A DNA stretch of 64,000 nt. Source: Salinibacter ruber DSM 13855 (lineage in GTDB: Bacteria > Bacteroidota > Rhodothermia > Rhodothermales > Salinibacteraceae). The notes below the pieces were generated by a model. That model was not told the DNA's origin. It worked only from the letters and a program-made list of their open reading frames with translations, and did no database searches. The stretch covers positions 2,418,001 through 2,482,000 of the forward strand of contig NC_007677.1 of NCBI RefSeq assembly GCF_000013045.1. Direction: 5' to 3'. Of this stretch, positions 42,492-51,786 are shown in pieces; the stretch's first letter is position 1, and each line of letters starts with the position of its first letter. Made by a program: the position numbers and the translations under genes.

Positions 42492-42590
42492 AGGGAGGCA
42501 GACGGAATGCTCCCAGTCCGTCCCTTGAAAGGGGCAGCGGGGGCAGCCGCCGACCTTGAGGTCGCGCCGCCCCGGCCCGGAGGGGACATC

Positions 42591-43103
42591 TCAAGCGGAA
42601 AGGCCCTGCCGGTCGAGAATCGCTCCGTTCGCGTCGAGGTCGTCGAGGTAGCGCTTCAGCTCGGACGAGTCGGTCGCCCCGGCAATCCGCCGGAACTGCC
42701 CCAGGCCGACCACCCGAAAATACAGGTCGGCCAGGTAGGAAGCGTCCGTCCACTCCAGGCGAACCGCCCGCCCACCGAGGACCTGTTCGGGGTCGTCGTA
42801 GAACGACTCGAGATGCTCACGGACCCTCGTCTCGGCATCTTCTCGGGCCAGTCCGAGAAAGTAGGAGAGATCGGGACGGCCCTCCCCCAGGTCGACGGCC
42901 TCGGGGACGGTTCCAAGGGTTCGGAAGGCGCGGGCAATCAAGGTGTCGGCGTCGCGGGTGAAGAACACGTAGTACTCCAGGTGAACCAGTGGGTCCGGCG
43001 GCAGGCCGTCTTCGGCCCGCCCCACCACGATGGCCACCGGGCGTCCCTTTCCGGGAACCCGAGGGCCGTTGCAGACGCGAAAGGTCGATAACGGAAGGTC
43101 CAT
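42591..43103 (-). CDS. Hypothetical protein, 170 residues
   Basis: I do not recognise it. No signal peptide or membrane segment. It opens MDLPLSTFRVCNGPRVPGKG and continues with a beta-rich stretch (VAIVVGRAEDGL, LVHLEYYVFFT). A helical part (FLGLAREDAETRVREHLESF) and a C-terminal ELKRYLDDLDANGAIL follow. It lies on the minus strand just after tRNA-Leu on the plus strand, facing it. Normal high-GC codon use supports a real gene. It might be a small binding protein; no better guess. Confidence 0.55.
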   Translation of the reverse strand: MDLPLSTFRVCNGPRVPGKGRPVAIVVGRAEDGLPPDPLVHLEYYVFFTRDADTLIARAFRTLGTVPEAVDLGEGRPDLSYFLGLAREDAETRVREHLESFYDDPEQVLGGRAVRLEWTDASYLADLYFRVVGLGQFRRIAGATDSSELKRYLDDLDANGAILDRQGLSA

Positions 43104-43387
43104 CGGTGGAAAAACGCCTCCTATCGGGGCGTCGGCTGTGAGGGATTAGCGTGAGGAGGCCAGATCCGTGGCGGCGCAGACCGGTCCGGGTGCGGAAGTA
43201 GACGAACCGGGCCCCGAGCAGGGCCCGAAACGGGAAAAACAGCTCAGAACTCGCCGGAGCACGGCATTTCCGGAATCCGGCACGGGGGACGCAGGTTTGA
43301 TTGACGCTGGCGGAACAGGTGCTCTTCTGCCCGTCACCCCCACCGAGACCAGGCCTACGGCACTGCGCATCTCAAACCCATCCCTTC

Positions 43388-44098
43388 ATGGACGTCGACT
43401 ACACGCTCCGGCACCGCAACCGGGGCACCCTGTTCAAAATCGCGCCCGAAGAGCTTCACCGGCGGCTTCGGTACCTTGATCAGAACGTTGAGGGCGGCGT
43501 CGCGGCCCACGAGCGCCCCGACACGCGGCCGGGCGTCGACGCGTCCGAGACGATTTACGTTCTGGACATGCTCAGTGAGCCCGCCGATCGCCTCGTCGCC
43601 ATCGAGCGCCGGGACGAGGCCCGCCTTCAGGGCCATGCGTCCCTGATGTCGGAGCCGGCCGCGATGCCGGTCCCCCGCGGCGCGGAGGACCTGATTGCCT
43701 TCGCCGAGAAGGCCAAAAACGGCGGCAACTACAATGCGGCCAACGCGGCCTTCGCCCTCGCGCTTCACGCGTACTTTCCGAGCGTCACGTGCTCGCTGTC
43801 CATCCGGGAGCGCCCCAAGACCCCGACGGGCGACATGACGGACGGCTACTACGACCTCGCCTACATCCGGGACCGCGAGGAGGAAACCTGCATCCCCATT
43901 CCAAAACTGCAGGGGGCGGTGGCCTACTGGTTCGCGGCCCACGCCGACCGGCGGGAGCCAATCGACCACAACCGGGACACCTCGGGGGCAGGGCCGACCA
44001 TCGCGGACCTGGAGACGGCGGTCGGGCCGGCGACGGTGCGGGAAGCGGCCCGGTCCATTCTGGACGATGACTTCGTGCGCGAGCGGTACGGAGCGTAG
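43388..44098 (+). CDS. Hypothetical protein, 236 residues
   Basis: Family not recognised. The ATG at 43388 gives MDVDYTLRHRNRGTLFKIAP, an N-terminal beta-strand pattern, followed by ETIYVLDMLSEPADRLVAIE. A helical middle (EDLIAFAEKAKNGGNYNAAN) and YYDLAYIRDREEETCIPIPK near residue 160 follow, with a helical, acidic C-terminus. No signal peptide. The length, acidity and codon use fit a real cytoplasmic gene. It stands alone between an unknown gene on the minus strand and the PAS protein, with which it converges. Confidence 0.55.
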   Translation: MDVDYTLRHRNRGTLFKIAPEELHRRLRYLDQNVEGGVAAHERPDTRPGVDASETIYVLDMLSEPADRLVAIERRDEARLQGHASLMSEPAAMPVPRGAEDLIAFAEKAKNGGNYNAANAAFALALHAYFPSVTCSLSIRERPKTPTGDMTDGYYDLAYIRDREEETCIPIPKLQGAVAYWFAAHADRREPIDHNRDTSGAGPTIADLETAVGPATVREAARSILDDDFVRERYGA

Positions 44099-44170
44099 CG
44101 CCGCCGGTGTGCGGAACGGTCGGCGGTGCCGGCCGCGCTGCGGGCCGGCGGCCGGGCGCCACTCGGTCCT

Positions 44171-44605
44171 CTATGCGGCCGGCGCCTCGCGCTGCACCGC
44201 AACGTGGTAGATGGACGCCCCCAGCGTCTCGCCGGAATCCGCCCCGTCCACATCCATCTCGCTCTCGGCAACGGGAATGACCTTCCACTCCATCGTAAAT
44301 TCGGAGCCGTCCTTTCGGTAGTTGGTCGCCCGGCCGTGAAAGACCTCTCCGGCCCCAAGCTTCCGGCCGAGGCGGTCCAGCACCTCCTGCTCGGTCTTGG
44401 GGCCCTGCAGGACCCCGGGCGTCTCCCCCATCACCTCCTCGGCCTCGTAGCCCGTCAGGTCCACGAACGCGTCGTTGACGTAGACGATCTCGCCGGGCTC
44501 CTCCGCACCGGAGGCACGAGTGATGGTGAGGGCGTTGAAGGAGTGGTCGGCCACGGCCGTCAGCAGGTGCCGGGCAAACGCGTCGGGGAGATCGGGGTCA
44601 AGCAT
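44171..44605 (-). CDS. Single PAS-domain protein, LOV-like but without the flavin cysteine
   Basis: 144 residues from the ATG at 44605, essentially one PAS domain. It has the LOV-like sequence order IVYVNDAFVDLTGYEAEEVM, GETPGVLQG, then RATNYRKDGSEFTMEWKVIP. In LOV photoreceptors the second block is GxNCRFLQG, and the Cys forms the photoadduct with FMN; here the same place reads GETPGVLQG, so the Cys is replaced by Pro. NYRKDG is otherwise typical of LOV proteins. It has no attached kinase, cyclase or helix-turn-helix. It could bind flavin or haem without photochemistry, or act as a partner subunit. Confidence 0.8.
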   Translation of the reverse strand: MLDPDLPDAFARHLLTAVADHSFNALTITRASGAEEPGEIVYVNDAFVDLTGYEAEEVMGETPGVLQGPKTEQEVLDRLGRKLGAGEVFHGRATNYRKDGSEFTMEWKVIPVAESEMDVDGADSGETLGASIYHVAVQREAPAA

Positions 44606-44994
44606 ACAGGAAGGAGCAACTGGGCAGATAGAGGGGCAAGCGCGCAACGAGAATCGGGGTTCGACCCTCGGGAGTTGTCGCCACGCGGCGCCTCCCGTAC
44701 GGTTTCCTGCAGCGGTCCTCTGCCGGTGGATTTACCGTATCGGAAGATTCGTGGAGGCCAACGGCGGTACGAAGGGCTGCCCGAACGGTCTCCCCCCGGA
44801 CCGAAAGGCGGACGGGAGTGAGGCCCGGCAGGCGGTGCGGAGTGCCCCACAGCGCAGGGGCGCGGCGAACAGGCTGGGGAATCCCGGCACGACCGCCACG
44901 AAAGGCATCCAGAAGCCCCAACCGGGCGAACTCACGCGCCCGAGAGGGTTTGAAGGGACCCACGGCACCCCTTTCAGCCAGACGCAGCGCTACC
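44606..44994. other. Divergent intergenic region, PAS gene / pentapeptide-like gene
   Basis: 389 bp without a recognisable gene. Near 44660-44680 there is a decayed tRNA T-arm-like stretch (see rejected items). Promoters for both flanking genes are expected but not recognised. Confidence 0.4.
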
Positions 44995-45333
44995 ATGACG
45001 AAGCAAAACGGACACAGCGACTCTTCGGGCGGGTCTCAATCGGACCGCGACGAGTCGGGCCGCGACGACGTGGTCGGGCAAAGCTTTTCGAGTGAGCGCG
45101 TCCTGCTCGACGGGACGCACTTCGAGGACTGCACCTTCGACACCTGCACCCTCGTGTACGGGGGCGGGAAGCCCCCCCACTTTGTGCGGTGCGACTTTGC
45201 CGCCCCGCGGTTCGTGTTTGAGGACGCGGCCCAGAACACGATTCAACTCATGAGCGCAATCTACAACGGCATCGACGAGCGCATCATCGAAAAGACCTTC
45301 GACGAGATTCGGAAGGGATTCGGCCCCGCGTAG
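44995..45333 (+). CDS. Small protein with pentapeptide-repeat-like stretch
   Basis: 112 residues from the ATG at 44995. Polar, acidic N-terminus (to about 27), then VLLDGTHFEDCTFDTCTLVY and PHFVRCDFAAPRFVFEDAAQ. The spacing of Phe and Cys/Asp (F-DC-F-TC-L, RCDF) resembles the right-handed beta-helix of pentapeptide repeats, but covers only about ten coils' worth of residues at most. The C-terminal third is helical (NGIDERIIEKTFDEIRKGFG). Function unknown; short pentapeptide-like proteins are not assigned roles. Alone, convergent with the MazG gene. Confidence 0.6.
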   Translation: MTKQNGHSDSSGGSQSDRDESGRDDVVGQSFSSERVLLDGTHFEDCTFDTCTLVYGGGKPPHFVRCDFAAPRFVFEDAAQNTIQLMSAIYNGIDERIIEKTFDEIRKGFGPA

Positions 45334-45395
45334 GACTGGTTTCCTCCGGGAGCGAGGATGGACTGCGGCAGCCTCGCCCAAACACCCGGTCGCGG

Positions 45396-45740
45396 TCAGG
45401 CGTCCTCGACAGGGTACTTCTTCTTCGTTTTCTCCAGCTTCGCCCCGAGCGCCTCCAGCGGGTCGATCCCCGTCCGCTCACAGAAGAGGAGGAGGGAGAT
45501 CAGCACGTCCCCCACCTCGTCCTCGACCGCCTTCCGGCCCTCCTCGGACCGGAGATGTTCCGCAACGTCACGGTCGTCCTTCCACAGAAACTCCTCTTCC
45601 AGTTCGCTCGCCTCCACCGCCACGGCCCGTGAGAGGTGGCGTGGCGTGTGGTATTGGTTCCAGTCGCGGGCCTCGCGGAAGCGGGTGACTCGGGCGATGG
45701 CCTCCTCGATGGAGGCCGGGGGCGTGGGGGCATCGGGCAT
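45396..45740 (-). CDS. MazG-like nucleotide pyrophosphohydrolase (RS21-C6/dCTPase type)
   Basis: 114 residues: a short all-alpha NTP pyrophosphatase. The metal-binding helices are clear, with VEASELEEEFLW carrying the ExxE motif and VEDEVGDVLISLLLF the ExxD-type motif. HTPRHLSRAVAVEASELEEE matches small dCTP-cleaving members. Such enzymes clear non-canonical or excess dNTPs, in keeping with house-cleaning beside dut elsewhere in the window. Cytoplasmic, standard length for the family. Divergent from polB across 425 bp. Confidence 0.88.
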   Translation of the reverse strand: MPDAPTPPASIEEAIARVTRFREARDWNQYHTPRHLSRAVAVEASELEEEFLWKDDRDVAEHLRSEEGRKAVEDEVGDVLISLLLFCERTGIDPLEALGAKLEKTKKKYPVEDA

Positions 45741-46165
45741 GAGGAATGTTGCGGCAACGAAGAAGCGGGTGCCTGGAACGATACAGCCCGCTCCCCCACT
45801 TGATCGCCCGCTGCCGTAACGAATTCACATCCCGGGGACGACGGACCGCGGCCCAGCAACGGAAGACGTGCCCTTGCCCCTGTGCGTGCCGCCGCAATGC
45901 CGGAATGGGGGCACGTTCTCGGCGCTCTCCGACGTCCCCCTCGGACGGCCGGTGGGATACGTTCTCGAAACCTCGCCGGGACACTTGGGATCTAGACGGA
46001 CGATGTCCCGTGAGGGCTATACGCCTTCTTCATGCGCCCTCCGTCCATCCGGAAGACCGACGCCGATCTCGCCAGCGGGGTGGGACGTTGGTTGCTCGCT
46101 GTTGGCTCCCCGGGCTCGCGATCCGGGTTGTTCGCACTCACTCTCAATAGAGCGCCCCCGGTCCG
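45741..46165. other. Divergent intergenic region, mazG-like / polB
   Basis: 425 bp. No gene, RNA or strong repeat recognised. A weak inverted repeat CCCGG/CCGGG lies near 46112-46130. Open frames across it show no family-like sequence. Confidence 0.4.
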
Positions 46166-49100
46166 ATGTCGTCTCCGCCGGCCGTCAACACCCCCGCCCC
46201 CGCCGACGCGACCCAGTCGGCGGCGGACACGGCCCTGTTCGGGAAAGACCCCATGCCCCGCCTCGTGGACGTCCACCCGATGATGGACCGTCCGTCGAAC
46301 GAGCCGGCTCGGGTGCGCGTCTACCAGCGGTCGGAGGACTTTGCCTCCATCCACGAGCAGGAGGACACCTTCTTTCCGTTTTTCTTCCTCTCCGACTTCT
46401 CGCTGCTCGCGGATCGGTACCGGAATGGGGACGTCCACACGGCCACGCCGCTCAACGGCGACAACTTCTACCAGTACCTGCTGACCTTCGAGACGTGGAG
46501 CGACTACTGGGACGCCCTCCGGCAGGTCGAACACCGATCGGACAGCGACCAGCAAGCGCCCGACGAGCTCTACCGGGTCGGGTCCCCCGCCCAGCAGTAC
46601 CTCATGCAGACCGGGCGGTCGTGCCTTCTCGGCATGACGCTGGACGACCTGCACCGCCTGCAGCTCGACATTGAGGTGTACTCCGAGGGCAGCTTCCCCA
46701 ACGCCGACCGCCCCGACGACAAGGTGATTATCGTGGCCCTCTCCGACAATCGGGGCTGGGACGAGGTGCTGCACCTCCGCGACGGGATCGGGGAGGAGCA
46801 GCTGCTCCAGGAGCTCGTCTATGTCCTCCAGGAGCGGGACCCGGACGTGATCGAGGGCCACAACATCTTCGAGTTCGACCTCGCCTACCTCCTCGACCGC
46901 TGCGCCCTGCACGGCGTCGACTTTGCCATTGGGCGCGACGGGTCGGTCCCCCGCACCTACGACTCCAGCATGCGCTTCGCGGAGCGGACGGTCGACTACC
47001 CGGCCGTCGACATCGTGGGGCGCCACGTCATCGACACCTACTTCCAGGTGATGTCCTTCGACGTGTTCAGCCGCGACCTCCCGGACTACAGCCTCAAAAC
47101 GGCCGCCCGCTACTTCGACCTCGCCCCCGAGGAGCGCACCTACATCGAGGGCACCGAGATCGCCAAGGCCTGGCGCACCGACCGGGCGACGCTGCTGGAG
47201 TACGCGCTCGACGACGTGATCGAGACGAAGCGGCTGGCGGGCCACCTCTCCGGCTCCACCTTCTACCTCGCCCAGATGCTCCCGATGACCTATGGCTCGT
47301 CGGCGCGGCGCGGCCCTGCGGGCAAGATCGAGAGCCTCTTCGTGCGGGAGTACCTGCGCCGGCGCCACGCCCTGCCCCGCAGCGAGTGGGGCAGCCAGTC
47401 GATGGGCGGCTACACCGACATCTTCATCACGGGCGTCCTGGGCCCCATCGTCTACGCCGACGTGGAGAGCCTGTACCCGTCCATCATGCTCAACTACGAC
47501 GTGCAGCCGTCCGGCGACACGCTGGACCTCTTCCCGCAGCTCCTGGAGCGGCTCACGGACCTGCGCCTGAAGACGAAACAGGACATGAAGGACGCCGAGG
47601 AGGAGGAAGTCCGCAGCGAGCTCGACGCACGGCAGAGCTCTTACAAGGTGCTCATCAATTGCTTCGACCCAGAGACAGAGGTCGTAACTGTCGATGGCAT
47701 TAGGCACGTCGAGGAAATCGAGGTTGGAGACCGCGTCTACTCTCTCAATCCGGACACCGGCGCGGTCGAGATCAAGCCCGTCACAGCCACCCAGTCTCAG
47801 CACTACGCGGGCCCGATGGTCGAGATAAAAAACCAGCACACTGATTTTCTGGTTACCCCGAACCACCGGTTCCTAACACAGAGGTTCACGTCCGGTGAAT
47901 ACACGGACCTGGAGTGGGAAACGGCCGGCGACATGCTGGGGGACCGGATTCGTCGCCGTTTGCCCTCTCTCCGCTCACTTCCCGCTACTCAAGAGAGACC
48001 GGGTCCGATTTCTCTATCTGCCGTGTGCGATCGACTTGCGATTGAGCACAAAACAGGCCCGCGCGGCATCAAGGAGCTTCGTCGACAAGCACGCTGGCAG
48101 CCGGAAGAATACGAATTGACCGACTGGCTTCGCATTCTTGGGTGGTTCGCAACGGAAGGAACGCTCTACAAAAGCAAAGCGCGGCAGTATGAGAATGGAA
48201 ATGTGCGCGGCGTCTCGTACCAGACGACCCTCTGCCAAAAAAACGACATAGGACGTTCTGAAATTGCGACCTTACTCAACCGGACAGGCATTACGTACAG
48301 CTCCGACCAGAACGACCACTCTTTCTGTTCGAAAGTGCTGTATGAAATCCTGGAGGCCGAGTGCGGATCGGACAGTTTCTCGAAGCACCTTCCCCCCTGG
48401 ATCTTTCAGCTTGGGCCCAAGGACCTGAAGATTGTATTTGACACCTTGATGCAAGGGGATAGCGCCGCAAATGGGGATCGTTTCACAACCTCCAGCAATC
48501 AGTTGGCCGAAGATTTTATCCGCCTTGCAATGCACATAGGGCGTCGCGCCTTTCACATGCCGAATGATGGCAGCCACCGAATTCAAGTAAATACGGTTCG
48601 GGGCCAGCGCCCGACGATCAAGCCGAAGCATCGGCAACAGGTGGACTACGACGGAATGATCCACTGCCTGACCGTTGCTGACAACCACACGGTGCTCGCA
48701 GGGCGCAATCGTAAGTTCAACTGGACGGGTCAGAGCTTCTACGGCCTCCTCGGCTTTGGCCTCTCGGCCTTCAACGACTTCGAAGAGGCCGATCGCGTGG
48801 CGCGGACGGGGCAACAAATTCTGCGCCAGTTGATCGACGAAATCCGGGCGCGCGGCGGCACCGTGATCGAGGTCGACACCGACGGGGTCCTGTTCGTGCC
48901 CCCGGAGGACGTGCGGGGGGAGCAGGCCGAGATCGACTACACCGTGAGCCTGACGGAGGCCATGCCGGAGGGCATCCGCGTCGGGTTCGACGGGCGGTTC
49001 AAGAAGATGCTGTCGTACAAGAAGAAAAACTATGCCCTCCTCACCTACGACGACGAGTTGAAGTTTAAGGGCTCCTCCCTCATCTCCCGCTCCAACGAGC

Positions 49101-49654
49101 CGTTCGGGCGCGACTTCGTCCGGAAGGCCATCCGCCGCCTCCTCGACCACGACGTGGCGGGCCTGCACGAGCTCTACGTGGACACCCGCGACAAAATCGT
49201 CAACAGCGACTGGGAGGGCGTGGAGCGCTTCGCTCGCACCGAGACGCTCAAAGACACGCTGGAGCAGTACGAGGCCGACGTGGAGGCGGGCCAGCGCCCC
49301 CGCGCCGCCACCTACGAACTCGCCAAGGAGAAGCAGAACCGCACGGGCAAGCCCGTGAAGAAGGGCGACCGCATCACGTACTACATCACCGGCGACGACG
49401 CCACCGTCACGGCCTTCAAGCACTGCCGGCGGGCCGAGGAGTGGGACCCCGAGGATCCGGACGAGAACACCGCCTACTACTTGAAACGACTCGACGAGTT
49501 TGCGAGCAAGTTCGAGCCCTTCTTCGACGAGGCCGACTTCCGCCTCGTGTTCTCCCCCGAGGATCTGTTCGGCTTCTCCGCCGACGGAATCGAGATTCAG
49601 CGGGAGGAACATGCGTCCGACTACGCCGAGGATCAGGAGGATGTCCCTTTTTGA
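46166..49654 (+). CDS. polB: Family B DNA polymerase interrupted by an intein
   Basis: A 1162-residue precursor; without the 358-residue intein the polymerase is about 804 residues. The exonuclease motifs are intact: LQLDIEVYSEG (Asp, Glu), EGHNIFEFDLAYL and YALDDVIET (YxxxD). The polymerase motifs are intact: VYADVESLYPSIMLNYD (DxxSLYPS), KVLIN..SFYG (KxxxNSxYG), split by the intein, and VIEVDTDGVLF (DTD). KKKNYAL is the KKxY element. So it is probably an active proofreading polymerase for repair or damage tolerance, like bacterial Pol II. Start at the ATG at 46166 is the first in frame. Stands alone; upstream is mazG-like and downstream a DUF4139 gene. Confidence 0.95.
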   Translation: MSSPPAVNTPAPADATQSAADTALFGKDPMPRLVDVHPMMDRPSNEPARVRVYQRSEDFASIHEQEDTFFPFFFLSDFSLLADRYRNGDVHTATPLNGDNFYQYLLTFETWSDYWDALRQVEHRSDSDQQAPDELYRVGSPAQQYLMQTGRSCLLGMTLDDLHRLQLDIEVYSEGSFPNADRPDDKVIIVALSDNRGWDEVLHLRDGIGEEQLLQELVYVLQERDPDVIEGHNIFEFDLAYLLDRCALHGVDFAIGRDGSVPRTYDSSMRFAERTVDYPAVDIVGRHVIDTYFQVMSFDVFSRDLPDYSLKTAARYFDLAPEERTYIEGTEIAKAWRTDRATLLEYALDDVIETKRLAGHLSGSTFYLAQMLPMTYGSSARRGPAGKIESLFVREYLRRRHALPRSEWGSQSMGGYTDIFITGVLGPIVYADVESLYPSIMLNYDVQPSGDTLDLFPQLLERLTDLRLKTKQDMKDAEEEEVRSELDARQSSYKVLINCFDPETEVVTVDGIRHVEEIEVGDRVYSLNPDTGAVEIKPVTATQSQHYAGPMVEIKNQHTDFLVTPNHRFLTQRFTSGEYTDLEWETAGDMLGDRIRRRLPSLRSLPATQERPGPISLSAVCDRLAIEHKTGPRGIKELRRQARWQPEEYELTDWLRILGWFATEGTLYKSKARQYENGNVRGVSYQTTLCQKNDIGRSEIATLLNRTGITYSSDQNDHSFCSKVLYEILEAECGSDSFSKHLPPWIFQLGPKDLKIVFDTLMQGDSAANGDRFTTSSNQLAEDFIRLAMHIGRRAFHMPNDGSHRIQVNTVRGQRPTIKPKHRQQVDYDGMIHCLTVADNHTVLAGRNRKFNWTGQSFYGLLGFGLSAFNDFEEADRVARTGQQILRQLIDEIRARGGTVIEVDTDGVLFVPPEDVRGEQAEIDYTVSLTEAMPEGIRVGFDGRFKKMLSYKKKNYALLTYDDELKFKGSSLISRSNEPFGRDFVRKAIRRLLDHDVAGLHELYVDTRDKIVNSDWEGVERFARTETLKDTLEQYEADVEAGQRPRAATYELAKEKQNRTGKPVKKGDRITYYITGDDATVTAFKHCRRAEEWDPEDPDENTAYYLKRLDEFASKFEPFFDEADFRLVFSPEDLFGFSADGIEIQREEHASDYAEDQEDVPF
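47660..48733 (+). mobile_element. Intein in PolB with degenerate-looking LAGLIDADG endonuclease domain
   Basis: 358 codons (residues 499-856) splitting the KVLIN^SFYG motif. It starts with Cys (CFDPETEVVTVDGIRHVEE, block A) and has the TxxH of block B (FLVTPNHRFLTQ). The centre carries LAGLIDADG-like blocks (WLRILGWFATEGTLY and LKIVFDTLMQGDS), in which one acidic residue is Glu and the second motif is poorly kept. The C-terminal blocks read MIHCLTVADNHTVLAGRN and KFNWTGQ, then Ser of the extein. The final residue is therefore Gln, not Asn, and the residue before it Gly, not His. Parts of it have visibly lower GC: 28 of 60 bases at 48241-48300 and again at 48481-48540, against 43 of 60 at 48841-48900 in the flanking extein. 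Confidence 0.95.
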
Positions 49655-49755
49655 TTTTGATTGGTGCTCGTATTGCGTATCATCACTTTTGATTGTGACG
49701 AAATACGGCATACAAAATCCCGGACTTTCTGCTCCCAACCATCCTCTTCGGTTCC

Positions 49756-51786
49756 GTGTCCGCCCCACGCCTCCGTGCTGGTCTTTTCCTCCTGCTCCTT
49801 CCGCTGAGCGCGGCCGCCCAGTCCGACCCGACGGTCCCCATCGAAAAGGTCGTCTTCTTTAAGAGTGGGGTCAGCTACGTCGAGCACCGCGGCACGGTGC
49901 AGGGCACGACGACGATGACGCTGCGCTTCCGGGACGAGCAGATGAAGGACGTGCTCAAGTCGCTGGTGCTTCAGGACCTCAGCGGCGGACGGGTCGGCAC
50001 GATCAACTATCCGTCGCAGGACCCGCTTTCGCGCACCCTTGAGGGGTTTCAGGTGGACCTCTCCGAGCCAGGCGGGTTGGGCAGACTGAGCAACCAGCTT
50101 CGCGGCGCGGCCGTGACGCTCGCGACGGGGGACACGACAGTCGGGGGCACGATTGTAAGTGCCGACCCGCAGGACGGCCCGAATGGAGCCACGCAGTGGC
50201 ACCTTACGCTCTACGGGGACGGGGGCCTCCAGTCGGTCGCGCTCGACCACGTGCAGCACCTGCGCTTCGAGGACCCGGCGCTGCAGGCGGAGATGCGGAA
50301 GGCCCTTGACGCGGTGGCCCGGGCGCGCAACCAGGACGAGAACGCCGTCCGGCTGCGGTTCAGCGGACAAGGGACCCGTCGCGTGCGGGCCGGCTACGTG
50401 GTGGAAGCCCCGGTCTGGAAGACCAGCTACCGCCTCCTGCTGCCCGATGCCAACGAGGGCCAGGGACAGATGCAGGGCTGGGCCATCGTCGAGAACCAGA
50501 CAGATGCCGACTGGGAGGGTGTCGACCTCACGCTCGTCAGCGGGCGCCCGGTCTCGTTCGTGCAGGACCTCTACACGCCCACCTACGTCGACCGTCCCGT
50601 CGTGGCCCCCACCGCTGGCGAGCCCCTCCCCCCGAAGCAGTACCGCGAAGGGATTTCCAGCGACACAGCAACCGCCGCGACACAGGGAGACGTGGACTTC
50701 AATGCAAGCCTTGACAGGAGCCGACGGGTGGAGGCGGGCCAATCGGCCCTGAAGGCCGGGGCGGCGCAGGCCGAATCGGCCCCGCAGATGGACCCGTCGC
50801 AGGGCGTCACCGCCACGGCCACCACCGCGGAGGCCGGGGCGTTTTTCCAGTACACCGTGGACGACGTGTCCCTGCCCCGGCGCCGCTCGGCGATGCTGCC
50901 CATCGTCACCGAGCCCCTCCAGGTCGAGCGCATCAGCCTCTACGACCCGGACGTGCACCCAACGCACCCGTTGCACGGGGCCCGGCTGACCAACACGACC
51001 GGCCAGCACCTCGCCGCCGGGCCGATGTCCGTCTTCGACGCGGGCAGCTACGCGGGGGACGCGCGGATGGGCGACACGCCGCCGGGGGACACCCGATTCG
51101 TGACCTACGCCCTCAACCAGAACGTGCAGGTGGATGCCGGCGGTGGGCGCACGGAGGAGACGGTCCAGACCGGCACGATCGTCGAGGGCGTCCTGACCAT
51201 GACCCGCAAGCGCGTGGCGTCCCAGACCTACACGATCGAAAACGAGGGCGAGACCGCGGCCTCCCTCATCATCGAGCACCCGCGGCGCAGCGGGTGGACG
51301 CTCGCGGCTCCTTCAGACGTCGAGGAACGCACTGCATCGGTGTACCGGTTGCGCATGACCGTCGGCGCGGGGGAGACCGGCGAACTCGCGGTCGAGGAGA
51401 CGAAGATGCTGACCCGCAGGCACCAGCTTCTCGGAACGGACCGCGATCAGCTTCTCTCCTACGCCCGCACCGGTGCGCTCCCCGACGACGTGCAAGACGC
51501 CTTGAAGGAGGCCGCCGACCTGCAGCAGAAGGTGTCCCGGACGAAGAACCAACTGTCGCAGGCGCGCCGGGACCTCGACCGCCTCCGGAGCGAGCAGTCC
51601 CGCATCCGCGAGAACATGAAGGCCGTGGAGCAGTCGAGCGACTACTACCAGCGTCTGCTCGACAAGCTCTCGTCCACGGAAGACCGGATCGAGTCCTTGA
51701 ATGAGCGCATTGCCACGCTCGAAGAGGAACGGGGCGAACGCAGCGATCGGCTGGGACGGTATTTGCAGGACCTCACGATTGATTGA
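49756..51786 (+). CDS. Exported DUF4139/DUF4140-domain protein
   Basis: 676 residues with a GTG start; signal peptide RLRAGLFLLLLPLSAAAQ. The first part (about 25-130, IEKVVFFKSGVSYVEHRG) resembles the beta-strand domain that begins DUF4140 proteins. The middle is a long beta-rich DUF4139 region with TSYRLLLPDANEGQGQMQGW. The last 80 residues are coiled coil (DALKEAADLQQKVSRTKNQL, SSTEDRIESLNERIATLEEE). A spacer near 285-345 is Ala/Gln/Thr-rich. The family is widely found but its role is unknown; a periplasmic structural or mucoidy-related role has been suggested for relatives. Preceded by an A+T-rich 100-bp spacer after polB. Confidence 0.75.
   Translation: MSAPRLRAGLFLLLLPLSAAAQSDPTVPIEKVVFFKSGVSYVEHRGTVQGTTTMTLRFRDEQMKDVLKSLVLQDLSGGRVGTINYPSQDPLSRTLEGFQVDLSEPGGLGRLSNQLRGAAVTLATGDTTVGGTIVSADPQDGPNGATQWHLTLYGDGGLQSVALDHVQHLRFEDPALQAEMRKALDAVARARNQDENAVRLRFSGQGTRRVRAGYVVEAPVWKTSYRLLLPDANEGQGQMQGWAIVENQTDADWEGVDLTLVSGRPVSFVQDLYTPTYVDRPVVAPTAGEPLPPKQYREGISSDTATAATQGDVDFNASLDRSRRVEAGQSALKAGAAQAESAPQMDPSQGVTATATTAEAGAFFQYTVDDVSLPRRRSAMLPIVTEPLQVERISLYDPDVHPTHPLHGARLTNTTGQHLAAGPMSVFDAGSYAGDARMGDTPPGDTRFVTYALNQNVQVDAGGGRTEETVQTGTIVEGVLTMTRKRVASQTYTIENEGETAASLIIEHPRRSGWTLAAPSDVEERTASVYRLRMTVGAGETGELAVEETKMLTRRHQLLGTDRDQLLSYARTGALPDDVQDALKEAADLQQKVSRTKNQLSQARRDLDRLRSEQSRIRENMKAVEQSSDYYQRLLDKLSSTEDRIESLNERIATLEEERGERSDRLGRYLQDLTID

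Noticed and set aside
44655-44690. tRNA T-arm-like stretch (GGGGTTCGACC)
   Set aside because: The stem does not pair (G-G mismatch) and no acceptor, anticodon or D arm can be placed. It is not a tRNA; an att-site remnant cannot be shown.
46112-46130. Inverted repeat before polB as a regulatory hairpin
   Set aside because: Only a 5-bp CCCGG/CCGGG stem, expected by chance in high-GC sequence.
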